Source: Deltaproteobacteria bacterium (GTDB taxonomy: Bacteria > Myxococcota_C > UBA6777). Taken from it: a stretch of DNA of 64,000 nt. The position numbers and the translations under genes are program-made. The notes beneath the pieces were generated by a model, which saw only the letters and a list, made by a program, of their open reading frames with translations, was not told the DNA's origin and did no database searches. Shown here piece after piece: positions 34,668 through 44,863 of the stretch (within the stretch, counting starts at the first letter, position 1; each line of letters begins with the position of its first letter). Location: NCBI GenBank assembly GCA_002731275.1, contig PCBK01000027.1, positions 28,536 to 92,535 of the forward strand, in the 5' to 3' direction.

Positions 34668-35654
34668 ATGCAGACAAGATCTTTGTGGATGCTTGGGATG
34701 GGATGGTTTTGTTTTTTGAACATGTGTTCTTACGCAGAAGCACGAACACAACCAAAAGTCGCTGTTGTGATGAAACAAGTCACTCCTTTGATGAGGGACT
34801 CAAGCGCAGCGATAAGGAGTATGATTGAAGGTGAATTACGCAGACAGGGAAACTCTGTTGTGTCGCTCCCATCGAAATGGCAGGGGCCGACAAGCGCAGA
34901 GCACTCACAGTGGCTCTTGGGTCGGGGGGTGCAATTTATCTACGAAGTGACATTGCGTACATTTGCAGGGCAGGTTTTGCTGGAGATGACGGAGTTCAAT
35001 GTTTCGCCAAGGCGCGAGCACACTTCGGTCAGTCGGACGATTGATTCGTTGCGAGCGTTACCTGACGTCTTGCCTGGGATGTGCAAGGATCTACTGCACC
35101 GCGCCCAAAAGGGGCGCGTGAAACACAGCACGTTCCGCTGGGGACTTGGTGTGGCTGGAGGGCTCGCGATTGGTTTTGACTCGCGTCCTGACAGTCATCT
35201 ACATTACCCCGGTGGTCTGGCTGGTGGTTTGGTGCGTTTCTCCTTCGAGGTGCAGTCCTTTCGGATCGATCTGGAGAGCTCCTTTTTGGCCGGATACAAC
35301 AACCACTTTACGGAGATCGTTGCGTTGCGTGGTGTCTACCACCCCTTTATGACAAACATCTCTCCTTACATCGGCATTGGGGCAAGCTTCATCGCTGCGC
35401 CTACGATGTTTGATGGTGTAAGCCCACCGATGTTTGGTGTGGGGATGTCGATCAACGCTGGCTATGAATTCTTTCGCATGGGAGATGTACACTTTTTGTT
35501 CGAGCTGCAGATCAACTTTCCTTTTCTCGCTGTGTGTGGTCTTGAAGAGGATCCGTTGTCTAGTGGAGCTGATCATGACCACAACAACCACACGGAGAAT
35601 GAATTTGATATCTGGACCCCCTCTGCAGTGCTGAAGTTTGTCGTGATGTGGTAG
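34668..35654 (+). CDS. Outer-membrane beta-barrel-like protein
   Basis: The 328-residue product has a signal peptide ending near CSYAEA. Residues 30-150 form a soluble region (IRSMIEGELRRQGNSVVSLP). The last 175 residues alternate aromatic and small residues in strand-like blocks, such as FRWGLGVAGGLAIGFDS, GLVRFSFEVQSFRIDLESSFLAGYNN and ISPYIGIGASF, ending in FVVMW with a C-terminal aromatic as in beta-barrel outer-membrane proteins. A His-Asp-rich loop (GADHDHNNHTEN) near the end might bind metal. It converges on the 2H-like gene four bases away. Function unknown. Confidence 0.7.
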   Translation: MQTRSLWMLGMGWFCFLNMCSYAEARTQPKVAVVMKQVTPLMRDSSAAIRSMIEGELRRQGNSVVSLPSKWQGPTSAEHSQWLLGRGVQFIYEVTLRTFAGQVLLEMTEFNVSPRREHTSVSRTIDSLRALPDVLPGMCKDLLHRAQKGRVKHSTFRWGLGVAGGLAIGFDSRPDSHLHYPGGLAGGLVRFSFEVQSFRIDLESSFLAGYNNHFTEIVALRGVYHPFMTNISPYIGIGASFIAAPTMFDGVSPPMFGVGMSINAGYEFFRMGDVHFLFELQINFPFLAVCGLEEDPLSSGADHDHNNHTENEFDIWTPSAVLKFVVMW

Positions 35655-35658
35655 GGGC

Positions 35659-36072
35659 TCAGCGCCGACCAATGGTCAGGTGAAATCCGAAGTCAGGTAG
35701 GGGGGAGAGTCCGTAAAATGCTCTGATCTCTCGTAGCATTCGGCTCTCGACAGGAAGCCACCAAAATCCATCCTGTGTCTCGACGATGTGGCTGTAACGA
35801 AAGTCACATGTCGTGTCTTGTTGTTCCTTCCACAAGGTCGCATTTTGTTGCGCTTCTTCACCTCTCATTACGGAGATGTGGGCGCCAAAGAGTGGGCGTT
35901 GGAGTTTGATCCCCTCTGTCTTCTCGATCCACCAGAGGTAGTATCTTACGACTTCGTCGTCACACCGTAAGATCAGCCACCAGGGGTTTCCACCTTTGCC
36001 ATCCTGTGTTGTCGGTTCAAAGTCCAATATACCGTTCATCTGCAGGGTGAGTTCCTTTTGTATTATGCTCAT
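35659..36072 (-). CDS. 2H-phosphoesterase-like small protein
   Basis: The 137-residue protein has two H-x-[ST] motifs in matching contexts, GAHISVMRGE (His65, Ser67) and GFHLTIGRR (His131, Thr133), 66 residues apart. This is the diagnostic layout of 2H phosphoesterases, which cleave or hydrolyse cyclic and 2'-5'-type phosphodiesters. The basic block RYYLWWIEKTEGIKLQRP before the first motif fits a nucleotide-binding surface. In size and spacing it recalls the T4 gp57B (Acb1) anti-CBASS enzyme, but that comparison is from memory. The start follows AGAGG. It lies alone between an outer-membrane and a HEAT-repeat gene. Confidence 0.65.
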   Translation of the reverse strand: MSIIQKELTLQMNGILDFEPTTQDGKGGNPWWLILRCDDEVVRYYLWWIEKTEGIKLQRPLFGAHISVMRGEEAQQNATLWKEQQDTTCDFRYSHIVETQDGFWWLPVESRMLREIRAFYGLSPLPDFGFHLTIGRR

Positions 36073-36235
36073 GATGTACCTCTTGTGCTGGTTTGGGGAG
36101 GTTGAACGCTGGCTGGGGGTTGTTGTCTATACGAATGCTGTGAAGTACAGGTTCGCTTGTTCTTTTGTGTGGAATTCTCTGGCCTTTTGTCCTATGGTGA
36201 GGGCACACACAAGAACGCATGATAAGGCGATAGAC

Positions 36236-38335
36236 ATGAGCGACATACAAAAAGAGTTGGAAGAGATCTTTTTCCTCGCCGAGGAAGAGGACGAATTCCT
36301 CGACGTGATATCTCGACTCTCTGCACTTGAGTCAAAAGAGGCTTGGCATATTCCATTGCTTGTAGAGGCGATGAGAACAGATGAGTACGACGTGATATCG
36401 GAAGCAGTCGACGCGTTGTGTGATTTTGTCCGTGAGCCTTCGATGAAGTGGCATGCTCCATTACAGGGAGAGTTACGACAGTTCTTCTCTGGAGAGTTCC
36501 TGCCTTACAGTTTGTTTGTGCAATTATCCGAGCTCTTTGTGCTCCTTGGCGAAGAACAGAAGAGTCTGCTGCCCGATATCCTCGCCCTCACAACACGTCA
36601 AAAGTGTCCACGTTTGCAGCCTCTTTTTACACAAGATTCTGTGTTGCGACCGCTGCTCATCGATTCTTTTGAGTCGTACTTTTTGCGGGCCTCGTCTTCT
36701 GGGCAGAATATGCTGTTGAGCGCGCTGATGAGGCTTGATACCCCTGAACCTCAAGCGATCAAGCAGCTTATACGTCTGTTACGACTTCCTTTAGAAGACG
36801 ATGTGATGCGGTCTGTTGTGGAATTCGTCGGTCGCTTGGAAGAAAATGGTGGATTGGCAGGGGAGTGGATCGTTGAGCGTCTGCTGGATCCTTCAATCGA
36901 AGACTCTGAATCTTTGCGCGCGGTGTGTGTGAGAGCGCTTGGCCAGCTCAAATGGGAACACAGCACTTCGCTAGATTGTGTGTTGCAGGTCATGGATGAT
37001 GAGCTTGCGCAAGTTGACAAGGAGGAGTTGGAGTGCAGCATCGTCCTCTTCGAATGTATTCGGACTCTTGGGGCTCTTGGAGGGGAGAGGGCGACCGAGA
37101 AGTTATGTGAGCTGCTTCAACAGCGGATCGCGTTCTTGGAGGTGGTGCGGGTGTGTACGATGTTGGGTGATCAAGCCCAGCAGGCTGTCCCCTTGCTCCT
37201 GGCATTTTTACAAGAAGACGGCGGCGCAGAAGCTCTTTCCGGCGAAGAGTACGCCTACAGCGCGCTTAGCTATCAACGCGAAGAGTGTTTGGGTGCGCTC
37301 GGTCACTTGCGTGGACCGGCTGAAGACGTTTTACCTGTCCTTCGGGAGTATATTGCGTTTGGTTCAGAGGAGGAGCAGCAGTCCGCATGTGATGCGTTGT
37401 ATTTCTATTCGCAAGATGAAGGGAGTCTCGACTTTGTCCCCTTGCTGTTTGACATGTCGCGAAGTGATTCTGGGGAGTCGATGCGTCTCGCTTCGTGGTC
37501 TCTTGCGGCGATTATTTATGCACACAAAGAGCGCTTTTTACAGACCTATCTCACCGACTTCTTTCGGATCGTGGAGAGGATCTCCGAAGACATCGACAAG
37601 ACGTATATGCCCTTCGCGAATTTGGTCCTGGCTTTTGGATGTTTGGGGGTCGCGGCGCACCACTCTTTGCCACTCGTTTTGGGTTTGCGGACCTTTGATG
37701 GTGGTGAGTACCATCATGAGGGAGATAAAGTGCGTGGCAATGTCGCTTGGGTGCTTGGACGTTGTGTCCCACCACCCTCGACAAAAGAGACACCAAAACG
37801 TGGCTTGTTTGAGAACGAAGCAGAGCCACTCTCCATAGAGGACGCGTTGACTCTCTTGTGGGAGATGACGGACGATGAGAGTGATTTCGTCAAGATGGAA
37901 GCTGTGACAGCGCTTATCAGGCTCGAACAGGTCCATCAGATCGATATCGACGTGTTGCTCGAAACGATCGCCTCACAAGTACTTCATTTTCAGGGAATGT
38001 ACAGGAGAAACAGTGAGCAGCTCGCGATGATCGCGGCGGAGGAGATGACGATGCTCTCGGCTGCGCTCGCCCAAAAAATAGAAGGGTTTCGACACGCTCA
38101 CCAACCACTCACCCAAACAAGTCTCACCATGCAGCAGTATGCCGACATGCAAAAGCACTCCCGGCAAATACTCGGTGTGTGGAAGGAGTTTCTCGACGAG
38201 ATGCCTCTCCATAATCCCAAACTCCATCGCTCTTGTGCCGAAGCCTACGAGGCGCTCTTGTTACTCGATGAATTTCTACAGCGAGAGCAGGAGAAAGAAC
38301 TCAGGGCTGATCTGGAAGAGTCACTTTTTTTCTGA
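36236..38335 (+). CDS. HEAT-repeat protein
   Basis: ATG 36236 gives 699 residues; the 80 codons before it overlap the divergent 2H-like gene. The protein is almost wholly helical with repeated HEAT-like pairs (for example SLRAVCVRALGQLKWEHS, EECLGALGHLRGPAEDVLPVLREYI, ALTLLWEMTDDESDFVKMEAVTALIRL). Acidic residues are abundant. There is no signal peptide, membrane segment or enzyme motif. HEAT scaffolds usually bind proteins, and some bacterial ones have a lyase or phycobilin role, which cannot be judged here. Confidence 0.8.
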   Translation: MSDIQKELEEIFFLAEEEDEFLDVISRLSALESKEAWHIPLLVEAMRTDEYDVISEAVDALCDFVREPSMKWHAPLQGELRQFFSGEFLPYSLFVQLSELFVLLGEEQKSLLPDILALTTRQKCPRLQPLFTQDSVLRPLLIDSFESYFLRASSSGQNMLLSALMRLDTPEPQAIKQLIRLLRLPLEDDVMRSVVEFVGRLEENGGLAGEWIVERLLDPSIEDSESLRAVCVRALGQLKWEHSTSLDCVLQVMDDELAQVDKEELECSIVLFECIRTLGALGGERATEKLCELLQQRIAFLEVVRVCTMLGDQAQQAVPLLLAFLQEDGGAEALSGEEYAYSALSYQREECLGALGHLRGPAEDVLPVLREYIAFGSEEEQQSACDALYFYSQDEGSLDFVPLLFDMSRSDSGESMRLASWSLAAIIYAHKERFLQTYLTDFFRIVERISEDIDKTYMPFANLVLAFGCLGVAAHHSLPLVLGLRTFDGGEYHHEGDKVRGNVAWVLGRCVPPPSTKETPKRGLFENEAEPLSIEDALTLLWEMTDDESDFVKMEAVTALIRLEQVHQIDIDVLLETIASQVLHFQGMYRRNSEQLAMIAAEEMTMLSAALAQKIEGFRHAHQPLTQTSLTMQQYADMQKHSRQILGVWKEFLDEMPLHNPKLHRSCAEAYEALLLLDEFLQREQEKELRADLEESLFF

Positions 38336-38383
38336 GACCCCTTCACAGCGTATGAAAGAGAGGGGATGTCTAAAGTTCGGGCG

Positions 38384-40315
38384 CTAGTCTTTTTTGGAGC
38401 CACAGCAGCTCGATTCTTTGGGGGCTGTCTCAGGTGTCTCAGTCCCACAACAAGATGATTCTTTGGGTGCTGTCTCAGTTCCACAACAAGATGGTTCTTT
38501 GGGGGCCGTTTCAGTCCCGCAGCAAGAAGACGTTGTGTCGTCCGTTCCGCAGCAATCGCTTTCATTTTCACCGTGTGTGTGACCGACTGAGGAGAAGAGA
38601 CGTTGGAGCATCTCCCGTGGACCCATACGCCAGAACGATGCAAGCACGAGGGCACCAAAGCCAAGGGTGCTCAGATACTGAAGTGTGGACATGTGGTGAT
38701 GATGTTCGTGGCCGTGTTGGAGCTTAGGGACGAAGGTGGTCGTGTAGAGCAGCGCGTTGGTGCCCCATCCAAGCAGGCACGAGACGACAAACATGGAGGC
38801 GGCGAACATCATCGCGATGCGTTTGTTGTGTAACTCTTGAAGGACACCAAAGGTCGTCGCGTTGGTCGCGGGACCTGTCAGTAGGAAGGCAATTGCAGCG
38901 CCGGGAGACAGGCCTTTGACCAACAAGATCGCGACGAGTGGGGTCGTGCCCGAGGCGCATACATACGCGGGCATTCCAAGGAGCGCAAAGAGTGGGACCT
39001 GCCATATGGCCGGAAGCGTGGAGAAGGTTTTGAGGGGCAGCAGCGGACTCAAGATCGCCGCGATCAACAGGCCAAACAATATCCACGGCAGAAGCTTGTC
39101 GAACATCTCAACATAGCCGTATCGCACACCGCTCCATAGTCGCTGAAGAAGAGGCGTTTTGTCTTGTGCGGAGGAGGTCGTGGAGGCTGCTGTTGGTGAG
39201 GCACACATCGGACCGACAAACAACGCAACTGAAAAGGCCGCGAGGATCGCTGCGCCCACTCTCGCGAGGGTCAACTCTGTACCGAGGAGAGGAAGCGAGA
39301 GGAGGACGGCGTCAAGACCAAGCTCTGGGGTCGCGACTAGAAAGGCGATCGCGGCAGCGCCCGGAGCGCCAGCACGTGTCAGACTTTGGTACAGTGGCAA
39401 CACACCACATGAACAAATGGGCAACGGCAGGCCAAATGCGACCCCTTTTGCGCTCTGTGTCAGATGATTTCCTCTTTGTAGCCAGCGGATTGATGCGGTT
39501 TTCAGGAACACATGTACCAACCCCGCAGCGAGGAACGCCAGTAACAACGCTGGAGCGCTCTCGGAAAACAACATGGTGAACGCGTGTTCGACTGTGTTGT
39601 GGTCGTGTTGATGGCTGTGTTCGCCTTGCTGTAAGAGATAAAGTAGGGCAAAGCCGATCGCACCACCAATGGCACCCCAGTGACGCAGTGAGGGACCCGA
39701 ACGATCCTTGAGAAAAGAGGGCTTGTTGATCAAGACATGTGCGAGGACACCGACCATCATCGCCTGGAAGAGCAATAACCATAACTCCTGCGAAGGAGAC
39801 AGCGCGCCTTTTCCGAGAAAGAAGCCAAAGAGCGTGAAGATACCGATGCCAAATGCGACGAGTAATGCCTGTCCCCACTTCTTTTGGGGGAGTAAGAGCC
39901 ACGCGAGCGCCACTCCGATGGGGAGCCTGTGTAAGACGATCGCCATCGCCAGCATCTCACTGTGATGTTGCGCCTTGTTTGTCGTGGAGAGTCCCATTCC
40001 ATCGAGGAATGCATGAATCGCGACCCCGATGAATACGACGAGCCCAACAGTCGCGCTGGTCCTGGGCTTTTCGTGCTTACCTGAGAGAAAGCGATCGAGG
40101 ACAAAAGGCAGCGCCAAGCCGACACATAATGCGAGAAACCCCCAAAAGCCACTTTCGTGCAAGCAGTGTGGTAAGATGTGCAAGATGAGCAGTCCACCCA
40201 CCGAGCACAGCACAAACCCATCAAGCAGCGCATGAAAGTTGTCCATTTTTCGGAAAATAGGGTAAATCGCGAGTCCCAAAAACAGAGGCAGGACGCTCAA
40301 AACAACGAGCCACAT
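38384..40315 (-). CDS. ZIP-like transporter fused to COG0701 permease with CCG-repeat tail
   Basis: ATG 40315 lies six bases after GGAGA and starts MWLVVLSVLPLFLGLAIYP; the product is 643 residues. The first 205 residues resemble a ZIP metal transporter: IHAFLDGMGLS and AIVLHRLPIGVALAWLL provide the H-x-x-x-D-G and H-R-x-P-x-G metal-site signatures. A second half (about 245-560) is a COG0701/ArsP-like permease with ICSCGVLPLYQSL and YVCASGTTPLVAILL. A His-rich loop (HGHEHHHHMS) follows, then a tail with five CCG motifs separated by TETAPKE-type spacers. Metal (Zn, Cu or Cd) efflux or handling is likely. The fusion resembles SO_0444-type Cu/Zn efflux proteins. Confidence 0.8.
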   Translation of the reverse strand: MWLVVLSVLPLFLGLAIYPIFRKMDNFHALLDGFVLCSVGGLLILHILPHCLHESGFWGFLALCVGLALPFVLDRFLSGKHEKPRTSATVGLVVFIGVAIHAFLDGMGLSTTNKAQHHSEMLAMAIVLHRLPIGVALAWLLLPQKKWGQALLVAFGIGIFTLFGFFLGKGALSPSQELWLLLFQAMMVGVLAHVLINKPSFLKDRSGPSLRHWGAIGGAIGFALLYLLQQGEHSHQHDHNTVEHAFTMLFSESAPALLLAFLAAGLVHVFLKTASIRWLQRGNHLTQSAKGVAFGLPLPICSCGVLPLYQSLTRAGAPGAAAIAFLVATPELGLDAVLLSLPLLGTELTLARVGAAILAAFSVALFVGPMCASPTAASTTSSAQDKTPLLQRLWSGVRYGYVEMFDKLLPWILFGLLIAAILSPLLPLKTFSTLPAIWQVPLFALLGMPAYVCASGTTPLVAILLVKGLSPGAAIAFLLTGPATNATTFGVLQELHNKRIAMMFAASMFVVSCLLGWGTNALLYTTTFVPKLQHGHEHHHHMSTLQYLSTLGFGALVLASFWRMGPREMLQRLFSSVGHTHGENESDCCGTDDTTSSCCGTETAPKEPSCCGTETAPKESSCCGTETPETAPKESSCCGSKKD

Positions 40316-40715
40316 AGACATTCTCCAGGCCAATCCAATCACAAAGACCACCAGAAGGAACATTTCATCCGGTAGCCCAAACCACTTGTTTCGATGGTTG
40401 CATCGCACGCTGGATGCGTTTGAAACAAAGATTTTTGGGAGAATAAGCCGTTTATCGCGAAAAGTCGAGACACGGCTGGTCTTCTTTTTGAAGAATTTGA
40501 CCTCGCTCAATACAGAATTGTTCTTTGACAGTACACTTTCGGCGTTTCACTTGTATCATGTGTGTCATGGAAGACAAAGCGCTGTGTACGTCCAACCACG
40601 GTGTCCTGCTGCGCTTGAAAGTCTTCGATGATTGTGATACTCAGCGAATCTTGAACGATGAACTTGATGATGTGTCGATCTTTTATACTTGCTCTACATT
40701 CGATGGGAGGCTGCC
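40316..40715. other. 400-base intergenic region, divergent transporter/GSIII promoters
   Basis: No convincing gene. It separates the minus-strand metal transporter from glnN and must hold both promoters. A TTGACA at 40525-40530 and TATCAT at 40554-40559 are 23 bases apart, too far for a standard promoter pair. A 53-codon frame (ATG 40558 to TGA 40719) overlaps the glnN start by ATGA but has no ribosome-binding site; it could be a leader peptide or chance. Confidence 0.4.
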
Positions 40716-42884
40716 ATGACAGGCGGAAATCAGAACCGACGAAATGCGATCGTGAATATTGCCAGCCAACAACTCCAAATTTCCAAACAAGGCGAGACCT
40801 TCTCAACTGAGGAGCTGTTTCGCGCGAATGTGTTTGATCTCCGAGAGATGCAAAAACGCCTGCCCAAGGCGGTCTATCGCTCGTTGTTGCGCACTGTCGA
40901 ATCCGGACAGGCGCTTGACGCGACGACTGCTGACGCTGTTGCCTCTGCAATGAAAGAATGGGCCATCGCAAAAGGCGCAACACACTACACACACGTCTTT
41001 TATCCTTTGACTGGACTGACCGCTGAAAAACACGACAGCTTCCTGCTGCCCTCTGGTGATGGCGCGATCTCCGAATTTAGCGGTGCGCAGCTGATCCAAG
41101 GAGAGCCCGATGGTTCGAGCTTCCCCACTGGTGGTATCCGCCAGACATTCGAAGCTCGCGGATACACCGCATGGGATGTGACGAGCCCTGCATATCTCCT
41201 CGAAGGTGAGAATGGCTCGACGCTCTGTATCCCAACAGCCTTTGTCTCCTGGACAGGCGAAGCGCTCGACCAAAAAACACCTCTTTTGCGCTCGATGCAA
41301 GCGCTCAACTTGCAAGTCCAACGTGTCCTCAAGTTGTTTGGACAAGAGACCAAAAAACTCGTCGTCTCCACAGCAGGTGCTGAGCAAGAGTATTTCCTCG
41401 TAGACTCACACTTCTACTACGCTCGCCCCGACCTCTTGACCGCTGGACGTACGCTGTTTGGTGCCTCTTCACCTAAAGGACAAGAGTTCGACGATCACTA
41501 CTTTGGCGCGATCAACGATCGTGCTCTCAACTACATGATCGAATGTGAGAAACAGCTCCTCAAGTTGGGTGTCCCCGTTAAAACACGCCACAACGAAGTC
41601 GCCCCCGGTCAGTACGAGATCGCCCCCATCTACGAAAACGCAAACGTCGCGACAGATCACCAACAACTGATCATGAGCACGCTGCAAAAAGTCGCGACAC
41701 AACACGGTTTTGTCTGCTTGTTGCACGAAAAACCCTTCGCAGGTGTGAATGGCTCCGGAAAACACGTCAACTTCTCGATGGGGAACGCTGAGGTTGGGAA
41801 CCTCCTGGAACCTGGTGATAACCCCCAAACAAATATGCGCTTCTTGGTCTTCTGCGCTGCTGTCATCCAGGCCGTAAGTCGACACGCGCGTCTCTTGCGT
41901 GCTGTCGTGGCTTCCGCTGGAAACGACCACCGACTTGGTGCAAACGAAGCCCCCCCCGCGATCATCTCGATCTTCCTCGGTGACCAATTGACCGAGGTCT
42001 TTGACCTCATCACCTCTGGCTCCAATGGAGAAGCGAGTAAATCCGGGACGCTGACACTTGGTGTCGACACATTGCCACGTCTGCCCAAAGACGCTGGTGA
42101 TCGAAACCGCACAAGTCCCTTCGCGTTCACAGGGAACAAATTTGAGTTCCGAGCTGTTGGTTCTGCCCAAAGTATCGCGACACCGTTGATCGTGCTCAAC
42201 ACCATCCTCGCTGAATCCCTCGATGACATCGCAACCTCACTCGAAGCTGCTGATGGCTCGCTCGACGATGCGATTACACAGTGTATCACTGATATCTACA
42301 AAGCCCACAAGAGCGTTATCTTCAACGGTGACGGATACTCAGATGAGTGGCACAAAGCGGCTGTCGAAGAGCGCGGACTTGACAACCTGCGCACAACAGC
42401 GGACGCACTTCCAAGTTACATGGACGATGCAACCGTCAAGATCTTCGAGAAGTACAACGTCTTGAGCCCTCGTGAGCTTGAGAGTCGTATGCATGTCTAC
42501 CTCGAACAATATGCAATGAGCATCCAAGTCGAAGCTCGCTTGACTGTCGAGATGGGACGCACAATGATCTTGCCTGCATCACTCCGTTATCTCGGAGAGG
42601 TCGCTGACACTGCCGGTAAACTCAAGGCAATTGGTCGCTCTCTTGATGGTGGATTGCTCGATGCGATCGCTGGACATGTTGACGGCTTGCAGAAAACACT
42701 CGGCACACTCGAAGAGAAGATGGCTGCTCACGTCGAAGATCCCATCGCTGAGTGTCGTCACGCATGTGATGAGATTCTGCCCGCGATGAACGCCGTTCGG
42801 GAGCACGCTGATGCACTCGAAGGACTCGTCGCTGACGACCTCTGGCCATTGCCAACTTACGAAGAGATGCTCTTCATCAAATAA
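40716..42884 (+). CDS. glnN: Type III glutamine synthetase
   Basis: ATG 40716 follows GGGAGG and gives 722 residues, the size of the large GSIII class (not the ~470 of GSI). Family landmarks visible are [73 protein letters not shown] with the catalytic E/H region, [46 protein letters not shown], and [19 protein letters not shown]. It should make glutamine from glutamate, ammonia and ATP. No GlnB or ammonium transporter gene is next to it, and the divergent neighbour is a metal transporter. It is an enzyme of central nitrogen metabolism. Confidence 0.95.
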   Translation: MTGGNQNRRNAIVNIASQQLQISKQGETFSTEELFRANVFDLREMQKRLPKAVYRSLLRTVESGQALDATTADAVASAMKEWAIAKGATHYTHVFYPLTGLTAEKHDSFLLPSGDGAISEFSGAQLIQGEPDGSSFPTGGIRQTFEARGYTAWDVTSPAYLLEGENGSTLCIPTAFVSWTGEALDQKTPLLRSMQALNLQVQRVLKLFGQETKKLVVSTAGAEQEYFLVDSHFYYARPDLLTAGRTLFGASSPKGQEFDDHYFGAINDRALNYMIECEKQLLKLGVPVKTRHNEVAPGQYEIAPIYENANVATDHQQLIMSTLQKVATQHGFVCLLHEKPFAGVNGSGKHVNFSMGNAEVGNLLEPGDNPQTNMRFLVFCAAVIQAVSRHARLLRAVVASAGNDHRLGANEAPPAIISIFLGDQLTEVFDLITSGSNGEASKSGTLTLGVDTLPRLPKDAGDRNRTSPFAFTGNKFEFRAVGSAQSIATPLIVLNTILAESLDDIATSLEAADGSLDDAITQCITDIYKAHKSVIFNGDGYSDEWHKAAVEERGLDNLRTTADALPSYMDDATVKIFEKYNVLSPRELESRMHVYLEQYAMSIQVEARLTVEMGRTMILPASLRYLGEVADTAGKLKAIGRSLDGGLLDAIAGHVDGLQKTLGTLEEKMAAHVEDPIAECRHACDEILPAMNAVREHADALEGLVADDLWPLPTYEEMLFIK

Positions 42885-42964
42885 GACCTTGTGAGTGTCT
42901 GACCTTCCCCGCTCCTTCCCCCTACAACACCGCAATCTCTGTCCCTGTCACCCTCTATGTATTC

Positions 42965-44863
42965 TTATCCATTTTGCGATGTGTGCTCTTGAAGCCACAA
43001 GTGGATCTCTCGTTGTAGTTCTTGTGTGTCCGTTGCGCGGCCATAGCGAAAGGATACGTAGGACTGTATAAGCGTCGCAGCTGAACGTATCGCCTCTGGA
43101 AGAGACTCCTCATGTTGCAGCCTGTTTGCGTAGTGCTCAAGTGTCTCGCTCTTGGGTTTGTGCAGAGATGTCTGTAGTGTCTCAAGCAGCGTGACAAACA
43201 CTGGTAGGGGGGTCTCGTAGTCGATCTCGTGTTGTGTGTGTTCCTGTCTTTTTTGGCGCCAGCTTCGGAGGAGACGGATACCAAACCACAATATCAAGAA
43301 GGCGATGATCGTGATGATCATCTCGATCAGGGTCATCTGGGCGAGACGTTCTCGCAATTGGTCGATCCACTTTTGTGCGAGGTCAAAGAGGCCGTGGAAT
43401 GTGGTGGATTGTGTTGGCATATGTTCAGAGACGCCGCCGGGAGGGGTGGGGTCGTATGTGATCCAGCCTCGTTTGGGGTGCCAGACTTCGACCCAAGAGT
43501 GGGCGTTTTGTTCGCGTACGATGTAGTAATTGCCAAAGGAGTTGTACTCGGAGACGAGATAACCACCGATGACACGTGTTGGGATGCCAAGTGTTCTCGC
43601 GAGGAGGGCGAAGGCCGAGGCAAAGTATTCACAGTGTCCTTGTCGATGTGTTGTGAGAAAGTCGATGATGGGATCGACCTTAGGGGTGCGTTCAAAGGAC
43701 AAGGAGTAGCGAAAGTCTCTGGCAAAATGAACACTGAGCGCGCCCAGCTTGTCGTCGAAGTTGTGCGCTTTTTGTGTCCATTTTTTGGCGATCTGTCGTA
43801 GCTGAGCGCGCATCTTTTTGGGCAGCTGAAGGTCGCTTTTTCTCGGTGGGATAAGTGCTCTTGGTTGCTTTGAGAGCGTGAATCCAAAGCGACCATGGCC
43901 TTCTGTGTTGGGTGGTGTGACGAGTCCCACGCCATCAATGGAGACAAATTTGTGGATGGAGGTAAATTTGTGCCCATTGAGCGGGAGAAAGTAGCGTTTT
44001 TCTTTGATGTCGACAGTTTCGATTGTGAGCTGTGAGGTCGTTTTGTCGACAGGAGGTGTATGGACCGTGCGCTTTTTGACTTTGTCTGGGTTGATCCAGT
44101 AGCGCTTGAGGTAGCGATCGTATACAGCGCCGCGCAGGTAGAGAGTAGACTGGAATTTCCCATAGACACGCATGACAACGCGCTTAGATTTGAGCAGTCC
44201 GTTCAGCGCGCCAAGCTCAAAATAGTTATCAAAGCCCGTGCGGTTTCGCAGCAAGAAGGTCAGATCGATGTTTCGATACAATGTTGTGTAGAGAGGTGGA
44301 ATACCTATCGAGAAGGTCAAAGAGCCAACAAGCGCGATACTGCCTGCGATACCAAGCAGCCATCGCCTCCCTGTCGACAGCTGGAGGAGTGAGGGCCGAC
44401 TTTCATCGCCACTTGATGCGGCCCACAGGCCGACGATCGTGGTCGCACCGACAAAGAGGTGGTAGGTCCAACCCATCTTTTGACCACCACAAGAGAAGAC
44501 CGCAAGAAGCAGCGACGCGAGCGTGACATTGTGTCCACCCATCGCGTTCTTGAGGAACAGTCTTGTCAGCCCGTAAGTGATAATCCAAAAGCAAAAGAAC
44601 GCGCGCAGTAAGGCTGCACCTTCGAAGAAAGGGTGTTTCGGGGCCGGGCCGATAGCGACAGTGAAGAGATAGGCCGCAGGTAGGCAGACAAACGCGATGA
44701 TCCATTGTCCGACGCGGTCCACTTCGATGTGTGTGGGGAGCAGCGTTACCAAGAGCACAAAGCCTAACGCTGCTGTGCCAAACCACTGCTCAAAGGCGAC
44801 CGCGTACAAGAGAATGGACAACAAAAAACCGAGCTGTAGAATCCTTTTTGTCGTAGTCTTCAC
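42965..44863 (-). CDS. TgpA-type membrane transglutaminase-like protein
   Basis: The 632-residue protein has about seven N-terminal membrane segments, a periplasmic region of about 300 residues with a transglutaminase core, one further membrane segment (LIEMIITIIAFLILWFG) and a C-terminal cytoplasmic tail. The catalytic triad is visible: RQGHCEYFA (Cys411), NAHSWVEVW (His455) and YDPTPPGG (Asp471). It is the third gene of a MoxR-DUF58-TgpA operon, a very common bacterial arrangement, and overlaps the DUF58 gene by four bases. Periplasmic peptide or protein modification is likely, but no substrate is known. Confidence 0.9.
   Translation of the reverse strand: MKTTTKRILQLGFLLSILLYAVAFEQWFGTAALGFVLLVTLLPTHIEVDRVGQWIIAFVCLPAAYLFTVAIGPAPKHPFFEGAALLRAFFCFWIITYGLTRLFLKNAMGGHNVTLASLLLAVFSCGGQKMGWTYHLFVGATTIVGLWAASSGDESRPSLLQLSTGRRWLLGIAGSIALVGSLTFSIGIPPLYTTLYRNIDLTFLLRNRTGFDNYFELGALNGLLKSKRVVMRVYGKFQSTLYLRGAVYDRYLKRYWINPDKVKKRTVHTPPVDKTTSQLTIETVDIKEKRYFLPLNGHKFTSIHKFVSIDGVGLVTPPNTEGHGRFGFTLSKQPRALIPPRKSDLQLPKKMRAQLRQIAKKWTQKAHNFDDKLGALSVHFARDFRYSLSFERTPKVDPIIDFLTTHRQGHCEYFASAFALLARTLGIPTRVIGGYLVSEYNSFGNYYIVREQNAHSWVEVWHPKRGWITYDPTPPGGVSEHMPTQSTTFHGLFDLAQKWIDQLRERLAQMTLIEMIITIIAFLILWFGIRLLRSWRQKRQEHTQHEIDYETPLPVFVTLLETLQTSLHKPKSETLEHYANRLQHEESLPEAIRSAATLIQSYVSFRYGRATDTQELQREIHLWLQEHTSQNG

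Noticed and set aside
40525..40559. Sigma-70-type promoter ahead of glnN (TTGACA and TATCAT)
   Set aside because: The two boxes are 23 bases apart, well outside the normal 16-18.
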